Below are positions 57,385-64,000 of a stretch of 64,000 nucleotides of DNA, in pieces; positions within the stretch are counted from its first letter, which is position 1; each line of letters starts with the position of its first letter. Under the pieces are notes generated by a model that worked only from the letters and a program-made list of their open reading frames with translations, was not told the origin of the DNA and did no database searches. This DNA comes from Symsagittifera roscoffensis (Eukaryota > Xenacoelomorpha > Acoela > Convolutidae), in contig NC_087071.1 of the NCBI RefSeq assembly GCF_963678635.1, positions 16,243,613-16,307,612 on the forward strand, read 5' to 3'. Both the position numbers and the translations under genes were made by a program.

Positions 57385-58735
57385 TGCAATTAAAAAAACG
57401 CACATCGATAGAGTTCAGAAAGCTGTTATCAAAGTTCATCAAATTGATTAGCTGACTCAAACTAAAAGTAAAATGAAAAAGGTGTGGTCTAAATAATCGA
57501 ACAAAAAAGTTTCAAGAAATTTTGACATCTGGAGCAGCTGTGAAAATATAAACAAATTATTCGGCTACACAGTATTTATTTGAATTTTTAATTTCTGTTT
57601 TCTTTTTGCTTTTAAGTTTAATATTCAATATTGACATAACATTACTTATTTTAAGACTTGAAATGATATTTACGGAAAAAAAAGTCTTGAAAACTTGGAA
57701 TAATAACGTGACAAAACAAAAAAACCAAATAAATCCCAAGGCACCTTTTCTAGCCTACATCATCTATTTTTGCATATGCATTTTTTTGTGTTCTTGTTTG
57801 AATCAAATTTAAAAATCAATAATTGTTGAAATTGCCATATTTTTTTAAAAAGAAAAAACTGCTGGCCAGCAAAACAAGCATTCAAGCCAGATGTTTCAGA
57901 AAAACCGTAGAAGCCCATCCTATTTTTCATTTGACTTGAATAATTTATGCGTGAAATAGAAAAGAGTATCGTATCATCTCGTATTTTTGGTACCTATATA
58001 GCTAAACAATCATAACTTTTTGTAGTTCTGATCCTTTTATCGCAATTTTTTTAGTTTTCAAAAACCAGATTCTCAAATCAAGCAATTTTTAAAGAAAATT
58101 GTTAAGTAAAAATTCTTAGTATTGTAAAAGTTTGTTGCAAATTGCATCAAAAAGTATCTTTAAAAAGCTTGAAAAAGTAGCTTAATGGTTTATTCAAATT
58201 TTTTTTACATCAAAACATTGGACAGCTTTTTGATCAAAATTCCACCTCCAAGGAGCTAATTTTAAATTTTCATTGATACATAGGTTTGATAATTTTTATG
58301 TCATTGTTGAGCCAGAATATTATACTGGAATTAATACCGTACACATAACTTATTTAAAAAACAAGGCGTAAAATTTAAAACTTCCATCAGTGTTGTCATA
58401 CGGTATGAATTGGCAAACTTAGCTAATTATACGTATTCATCTTTATAGATTCACTGTGCTGAGTAATTTATGTTGGTCAGTTGACCTTGTTACAAAAAAC
58501 ATAACTAAGAATCTGAGCTAAAATCTCAGAAAATAAATAAAAGATTTATAGATCAGTTGTTTTGCTTACGTCCATTTGCGGATTCTCGTTTACTAATCCG
58601 TTCGGGTTAGGTATTTAGAACTTCTCATACAACAAGGTATGACATGGCGTAGCCAGCAGGCTACACAAAAAATTTACTTAGTATCAACCCGCTAAGAATG
58701 GTCAAAATGAGCAGCCATACTAGAGGTGACAGTAT
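57385..58735 (-). promoter_or_regulatory. 5' flank of host gene
   Basis: The host promoter and 5' untranslated region should lie here, read leftward. I saw no strong TATA box. Above 57500 it is AT-rich with no gene. Confidence 0.4.
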
Positions 58736-59525
58736 TTGCGAAGGATGGCACAGAAGTCAGAAACCTCTTTGAGCAAAACCAGCCTTAGTAGAAGCAACAG
58801 AGCCCCTAAGCGAAGTACAGATCTCAGGCGAAGCAGAAGCCCAAAAAAGTTGACATTAACGAAATCAAGAAAGAGTCAGTTGGGAAAACCGAGCTCAGAA
58901 GCCACGAGAAAAAGGCGTATTTTATAATTATTTCCCGTGGTATGAAGCGGACGCGAAAGTTTGGGGCTATCTAACTCTTTGCCTATGCGCGGAAGGCCAA
59001 CGCCAAATACAACAAAAAAGTTTATGTCTGGATTTACAAGCTGCAACGACGAAAGAATTTATGACAATCTCAGCAGATTTTATAATCTCAACCCGAATTA
59101 TCGCCTTCGAGAGGTACAACAACAATTGCAGGAAACAAAATAAGAACGAATCGAGAAGGTACAACAACAATTGCAGGAAACAAAATAAGAACAATTCCAC
59201 GCAGATTTGGCGGAACTCGTCTCACGGGCTGACTGCGGTGACAGAGAAGACGAGCGCGTCTGAAACATGTTTACAGCTCACATGAATAACGACAAAACAG
59301 CGCAGTAGCTATAAGCTGAAACACGAAGCCCACAAGATGCATACGAATATGCAATCCGCCGGGAAAAAAGAATCGAACTGTGCAGAACTATGAAAGACAT
59401 GACTACAAAAATGGAAGACAAAATGGCCAAATTACCTTCAATCATGTCCCGCAAAAGCTAAAATTTGCACGAAATGCGCAAAACGAGGACATTTTGCAAA
59501 AACTACTGGTGCAATAAGATGGTTC
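58736..59525 (+). pseudogene. Decayed gag fragment of an LTR retroelement
   Basis: Pieces in several frames suggest a Gag: a Ser/Arg/Lys-rich start (58736-58927), and near 59445-59505 CPAKAKICTKCAKRGHFAKT, a zinc-knuckle pattern of the gypsy type in which the last Cys is lost. Between them about 43 bp starting GGTACAACAACAATTGCAGG is duplicated in tandem (59115 and 59158). Frames are broken by stops and shifts, so it is not functional. Confidence 0.45.
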
Positions 59526-60700
59526 CAAAAATCACTGGTTATACCCGCACTGACGTTCGAATGATAGTAATTGACATAATAAATTTTGCCTTTATATACC
59601 TTTTGGAACCAAGTAGTCCAAAATATCTATGATAATTCTTTTAATAAAATTTAAGTCCAATTACAAATCACTGAAAATTGTATTTAATGAATATAAAATA
59701 TTCATTAATTTTATGATGAATGTGGGAAGGGTTGGGAGGTAGGAGGTATATGTGAGAGAGGGGTATGTAAGTGGAGGGAGGGGCCGTGATGGTGGGGGTA
59801 AAGGTGGAATGAAGGTAAATGTGTGGGGTGGAAGTCACTCTGGGGGGAGCGGTTGTAATTCTGAGAGCGGTAAGGGAAATGTGACAGGAGAGATAAAAGT
59901 AGGCGTGGGGGTAAATGTAGGTGGATTGGTGGGCTTATTCTTGGATATTTTGTTTGTTTGAACTAAAAATGATTATCACTCCATTTAAATTGAATATTTT
60001 AACTATTTTTAGAGAAAAAGCACAAAAATTAGCCGGTTGGAGGTCCTTGTTATAATTATCAATGAAAAATTGCTAATCCGTTTTTAGTAAGATTTTCATG
60101 GATTTTTCGTGCTATTTCATGGCTGAATTATTTAGCGCTTATTTATCAAGTTGATAAAATGTTACTTTGTTGTAGCTAATTCTAAATTAAAACTATTAAA
60201 AAGAATAAGAAATAATATGAATTAGTCGGTAAGTTAAAACATTAAAACAATGAGAGATCATTCTCTCCGCCGGAGAGAATGGCTAGTGAAGGTCATAACT
60301 AAGTGACCGGTTAATTAAATAAGTATGTTTAGCAATAATTGCAAAACCTGATGTAAAATCACAACATTCCCCTAAGCAGGAAAAAATTTAAATTGCAATA
60401 AGTAATGCACAATAACTAACTATGACTGACTCCTTTCTCCCCCTTTAAGGACTAGGAAAGAAAATTAGAGCGCCTTGAGATGAGGTACTAGCACTAAGTA
60501 AGCTCCACTAGTGTTAAATGAAAGAACAAGATTATCCAGATTCCGATAGATAAGGGTTATGTTAAGATGAGGTAAGGCATCACGTTTTGGCATAACGCTG
60601 AAATTTAAAACCACGTTTTATGAGTGAGGTCATAGTTTATAATGCGCGAGTGAAGAGGATATGATTTAAAGAAATTATGGGATCAACAGATGATAATTTC
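59526..60700. other. Non-coding stretch with G-rich segment
   Basis: 59715-59935 is strongly G-rich on the plus strand (GGTTGGGAGGTAGGAGG). The rest is AT-rich. It may be the 3' end or LTR of the retroelement to the right, but I cannot fix an LTR edge. Confidence 0.4.
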
Positions 60701-61036
60701 TTTTGACGGGTGAAATTTATCCGAAGGATAAAGTTGTCAAATTTAGCAAACACTTTTTGGTAACTGGAAATTAGCACCGGTTTACAAGGTAAAATACCTA
60801 GATAGCACAAAATTTTGATGGAGGAGGTCTTGGTTTGTAAAACACAAACTGGAGTGTAGGCGAATTAAAGAAATTAGGAGGACACTTGAAAATGTCTTCT
60901 ACATGAAAATTTATCCGCAGGATTAAGTTCTCAAGTTTAGTGAGCAGATGTTAATATCTGAATGTTAGCACCGGTTTACTCAGTAATGTGTGTTATTTGG
61001 TAAGCCGGAATATCAGATTAAAGTATATCTACGTGG
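60701..61036 (-). repeat. Imperfect direct repeats after the second pol gene
   Basis: Two copies about 190 bp apart (60712 and 60903) share AAATTTATCCG-AGGAT-AAGTT and TTAGCACCGGTTTAC. They lie directly 3' of the minus-strand pol frame, so they may belong to its 3' untranslated region or LTR. Confidence 0.5.
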
Positions 61037-64000
61037 TTATAAAGTTTTATAATCTTTTAAAAAGTTTTCAAGTTCGGTGTTGAAAAGTTCACTATCAAGA
61101 TCAGAGTGTTCGCCGAAATTTGCTATTTCCATTCTCAGTGATTCGTCGGTTGATGAGTTTGACATTTGATCTGATGAAGATGATGAATCTGAATCTAGAA
61201 CAATTAACTCCGCCGGATTCGTCCTGTTGATAGTCTCATGTGGTTCCTCAATCTCTAACACAATAGGCTCGGCCGCCGAACCAGAGGCTTCTTGGACACT
61301 CTCTACGGCATCAATGAAGTAACGTTTACCATAAAATTTTGGTGGGCCGACGTTTCTACTAGAGCGGCGAATAGTAGTAGGAATTTTACCGGGTATTATG
61401 GCAGGACTGTTGGATATAGCGCACTCATCCGTTGAGTCGCTTATCTCATACACCGGAAAGTTTATGTTTGAGTCGGTTTCCGTCAGATTATGCTCCACTT
61501 GTGGGTCGTTTTGTTCAATGGTGTCATTTTCCCCTCCCTGATTCACGGTTCTCTGATCCGTCGAGTTAGATGTTCGGCTGGCTGGCACTATACTTATTGG
61601 GCACTCGTATGATTGATCCATGGGTTGTTCACTGATTGGGAAACTGTCGTTTTCTAAAATCTCAGATTTTATTTCAGGATTGGTTATAGAAGAGTTAAAG
61701 TTATTTCCGAGTGATATGTGAGGTGTAAGTGAATCCGAAATAAAGCGCTCTCTGGCTACGTCTCTACAAGGAAAACCGCCCGCTATCCATTCCCATTCGC
61801 TAGTATCCGAAATATCCGAAGGAATTAGCATAGATTCATCCGAAGCAAGGTAACCTGGAGGAGTTGGTGGCTTCTTTGAGCGTCGTGTCTGTCTTCTTGT
61901 CGGGATGGATGATGGTCCAGAAATGCGTGTCCTAGTTAGGTTGTCAGATGATGTCGGGTCTAATTGTCTGTTCCTTCTTTTTGTTGGCTTCTTGGGTTTT
62001 GGTTTTCTTTTTGAGCATTCCAGTTTTTGACCTACTTCAACATTAGGGTTAGAAAAGTAAGGGAATGAAATGTTTCCTCTAAAAGGTCTGATTTTATTTG
62101 AGGTAGAGATAGGAATCGCAATGTCGGATTTTCGTATTATTTTTCCGTCGGATAACTTAACTGTCGAAGTCGAAGAATTTATAATTCTTTTGTTTAGTTC
62201 TTTATAAAAACAGTCTCGGTTGATATTACCATTAGTTTTCCGAAGGATTTTACCTTTAAAAGGGCTTTCGATTGGTCTTCTGTTTTGAGTCGTTTTCGAG
62301 GATGAGGCATAGTCTGTATCGTAGCCTTTTTCAGTCGGATTTTGGTTCTTCTTCGCAATCAGATCGTCCTTGTATCCGTCCTCGATTCTATCATCCGCGT
62401 TCCAATCCTTAGCTCGATCCTTAGACAGTATTGATTTCCCTTTGTCTAAAATTCCAAAGGAAGGTTTACCCGAAGCTAATTGTTTCCAAATAGTTTTTGG
62501 TTTTCTGTTATAGTGGATCTCGAAAGGTGAGCATTTAATTTTTGATTGGAAAGTAGAACGTAGGTTCCAAATGATTTTTGAAACGGCATTTTGTAACGTG
62601 GTTTTATGATGTTCTTTGGAGATAGCCAGTAGTTTGACTTTTACAGTGTGTACGAGTTTTTCGACTAATCCATTGGATCGGTGATCGCCTACTGTACAAA
62701 AGATTATTTTGATGTTGTTAGAATCGCAGAATGATTTGAAGTCTTGACTTGTAAAGCAAGTAGCATGATCCACCCTTATAGAATAAGGTATACCGTGTAA
62801 GAATATGTAGTCTTGTAAAAATTCTATAACTGTTTTTGAAGAGGTAGATGATGTAATTTTTGCCGACGGAAATTTAGAAAATCTGTCAATACAAAGTAAA
62901 ATGTATTTATTTGACCCCCAATAAGAATCCAAAGGACCCGCGAAGTCTAAATCAAGTTCTTCATTTGGTTCTGATAATGGAGGAAGTTCACTAATTTGTG
63001 AATTAGGGATAACAGATTTTATGTTCTTACCCGCCGATGTACACTCTGAGCAATTAATTCCATGAAAGTAGATTTGTCTATTAATGTGCGGCCACCAAAT
63101 GTATTGGGCCAAATATTTCATTCCGAATTGACCTGGATGTGTTTCGTGGAGGGTCTTCATCATCGCGTTTCGTAGGGTAAATGGAATAACGAGTTTGCCG
63201 TCCATGTAAAGTAATCCATCGGATTCGTGAAGGTCTCGGGTGAAATGTTTGAAGTAAGGAGAATCTGCATTAATCTTCTCCACCTTATTTTGAAGTGCTT
63301 TAACAATAGGGCTTAACATGGGATCGTCTTCTGTCAAGAGAGGCACTAACTTGGCGTTAAATAAAATATTTAAATCCAAGGGTCGATCCGGCAACTTCAA
63401 GTTTTCACGGTATTTTTTAACGAGATTGATATGATTTGGTAAAAGTTTGAATTCTAAATCTACGGAAATACCGGAAGTGGTGGGATTAATTACAATATTC
63501 TTATTATTCATATTAACAGTATCTACAATTTTTTTATCTACAGGTGAATTAATTAGGCTACAATTAAGAATTAAAAAATAAAGAAATGCGGAATTTGAAA
63601 TGGAAATAATTAAAGTATTTGTGTTGGAATAATCCGTTGGAATACAATTTGATGTACAAAATTCTGTTCTTCTGTGATTGAATGAGCAAATTGGAAAAGA
63701 CGAGTTAATAAGTTTTAGTACTGCTGCTATTAAGTAATTACGTAATAAGACGTAATCGGAATTTTCCAAATTGTGACCAATGGCTGAACAGGTATTTCTT
63801 AGTTTCTCCGACGGATTTAATGATTTATTAATCTTATTAATGTTTGCTACTACGAATTCTTCGTCGTAATGTGAAGTTGGAAGGGCTTTTCCGGATGGGA
63901 TTCTAGAAATAAGATCAGTGAAGCCCATGTCTTTTCCTGCGATATGTTTGATTGAGAAATTAAAAGGTAATAATCTGTCTACCCATCTTGTTAATCTACT
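61037..64000 (-). CDS. Second LTR retroelement: RNase H end, integrase and long C-terminal extension (partial)
   Basis: The frame is open from the right edge to a stop at 61037. It starts in the RNase H tail (RWVDRLL...IKHIAGKDMGFTDLISRIP, in two pieces), so the 5' part of pol is outside the window. Integrase has a zinc-binding region (LHETHPGQFGMKYL...GINCSEC), catalytic Asp in DLDFAGPLD, Asp in IRVDHATCF and Glu in SNGLVEKLVHTVK. About 480 residues follow the core: a basic stretch, then a Ser/Asp/Glu-rich disordered tail. The frame is undamaged. A gypsy-class element unlike the 18.9-kb one. The long tail may target chromatin (inference). Confidence 0.8.
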   Translation of the reverse strand, partial: SRLTRWVDRLLPFNFSIKHIAGKDMGFTDLISRIPSGKALPTSHYDEEFVVANINKINKSLNPSEKLRNTCSAIGHNLENSDYVLLRNYLIAAVLKLINSSFPICSFNHRRTEFCTSNCIPTDYSNTNTLIISISNSAFLYFLILNCSLINSPVDKKIVDTVNMNNKNIVINPTTSGISVDLEFKLLPNHINLVKKYRENLKLPDRPLDLNILFNAKLVPLLTEDDPMLSPIVKALQNKVEKINADSPYFKHFTRDLHESDGLLYMDGKLVIPFTLRNAMMKTLHETHPGQFGMKYLAQYIWWPHINRQIYFHGINCSECTSAGKNIKSVIPNSQISELPPLSEPNEELDLDFAGPLDSYWGSNKYILLCIDRFSKFPSAKITSSTSSKTVIEFLQDYIFLHGIPYSIRVDHATCFTSQDFKSFCDSNNIKIIFCTVGDHRSNGLVEKLVHTVKVKLLAISKEHHKTTLQNAVSKIIWNLRSTFQSKIKCSPFEIHYNRKPKTIWKQLASGKPSFGILDKGKSILSKDRAKDWNADDRIEDGYKDDLIAKKNQNPTEKGYDTDYASSSKTTQNRRPIESPFKGKILRKTNGNINRDCFYKELNKRIINSSTSTVKLSDGKIIRKSDIAIPISTSNKIRPFRGNISFPYFSNPNVEVGQKLECSKRKPKPKKPTKRRNRQLDPTSSDNLTRTRISGPSSIPTRRQTRRSKKPPTPPGYLASDESMLIPSDISDTSEWEWIAGGFPCRDVARERFISDSLTPHISLGNNFNSSITNPEIKSEILENDSFPISEQPMDQSYECPISIVPASRTSNSTDQRTVNQGGENDTIEQNDPQVEHNLTETDSNINFPVYEISDSTDECAISNSPAIIPGKIPTTIRRSSRNVGPPKFYGKRYFIDAVESVQEASGSAAEPIVLEIEEPHETINRTNPAELIVLDSDSSSSSDQMSNSSTDESLRMEIANFGEHSDLDSELFNTELENFLKDYKTL

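Larger units (their letters stand above)
37274..55553 (+). mobile_element. Complete Polinton/Maverick, 18,280 bp
   Basis: Ends AGTAGTATTGTATCGTG and its complement are flanked by ACGCTC (37268-37273, 55554-55559), the 6-bp duplication typical of Polintons. Inside are the diagnostic genes: protein-primed family B polymerase, retroviral-type integrase, packaging ATPase, adenain-like protease, major and minor capsid proteins. The capsid and packaging genes match the view that Polintons are also viruses (adintovirus-like). Only one clear lesion is seen, a frameshift in the major capsid gene. It lies in intron 2 of the host gene. Confidence 0.93.

Noticed and set aside
1..64000. CRISPR arrays, rRNA genes, bacterial operons
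   Set aside because: No regular spacer array or rRNA sequence. Introns and mobile elements show this is animal DNA.

Overview
This window is animal (metazoan) nuclear DNA, AT-rich, with GT-AG introns, a tRNA-derived repeat and many transposable elements. I cannot name the species. Nothing in it looks prokaryotic. The backbone is one host gene on the minus strand whose start codon lies at 57384 and which runs left to at least 3807. I could rebuild twelve coding exons whose splice phases and lengths all agree. They encode a signal peptide, a PAN/Apple-like cysteine domain and a chain of fibronectin-III-like repeats (about 735 residues so far). Its last exons are missing and probably lie beyond the left edge.

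The gene's introns, and one of its exons, carry nested mobile DNA. (1) At 12985-31886 an 18.9-kb Ty3/gypsy-class, retrovirus-like LTR element sits antisense inside coding exon 6. It has a 4-bp AATG target duplication and two 408-bp LTRs that I read as differing at one base. Besides gag-protease-RT-RNase H-integrase it carries a small ORF before gag. After pol come two tiny membrane-protein ORFs, a 378-codon ORF with no ATG, an env-like glycoprotein, and a 597-residue orphan protein joined to env by an ATGA overlap. Its pol frame has one in-frame stop in the RT domain. (2) At 37274-55553 a complete 18.3-kb Polinton/Maverick sits in intron 2, bounded by 6-bp ACGCTC duplications and about 230-bp inverted repeats. 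It has landed inside an older hAT-like MITE that has its own 8-bp duplication.

The Polinton reads left to right: a block of small accessory genes, a membrane protein, packaging ATPase, two conserved small Polinton-type proteins, integrase, penton-like minor capsid, a core/PX-like protein, a major capsid protein with one frameshift, and an adenain-like protease. Then comes a 3.7-kb internal module, bounded by its own inverted repeats (82 bp identical). It holds a PC4-like ssDNA-binding protein, a protein with an HUH-like motif and an orphan nuclear-type protein. The last gene is a protein-primed family B DNA polymerase in three exons (about 1376 residues). The module is the strongest candidate here for something undescribed, along with the multi-ORF 3' half of the LTR element.

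The left end (1-8950) holds a TIR element family (CCCGGGTTGAC ends), large foldbacks, a tandem duplication and a tRNA-derived SINE-like head. The right end holds the host gene's 5' flank, a decayed gag fragment (58.7-59.5 kb) and the 3' part of a second LTR retroelement pol gene on the minus strand (61037 to the right edge), followed by repeat-bearing 3' sequence. Coding assignments rest on motifs I can read; family names are from general knowledge, not from searches.
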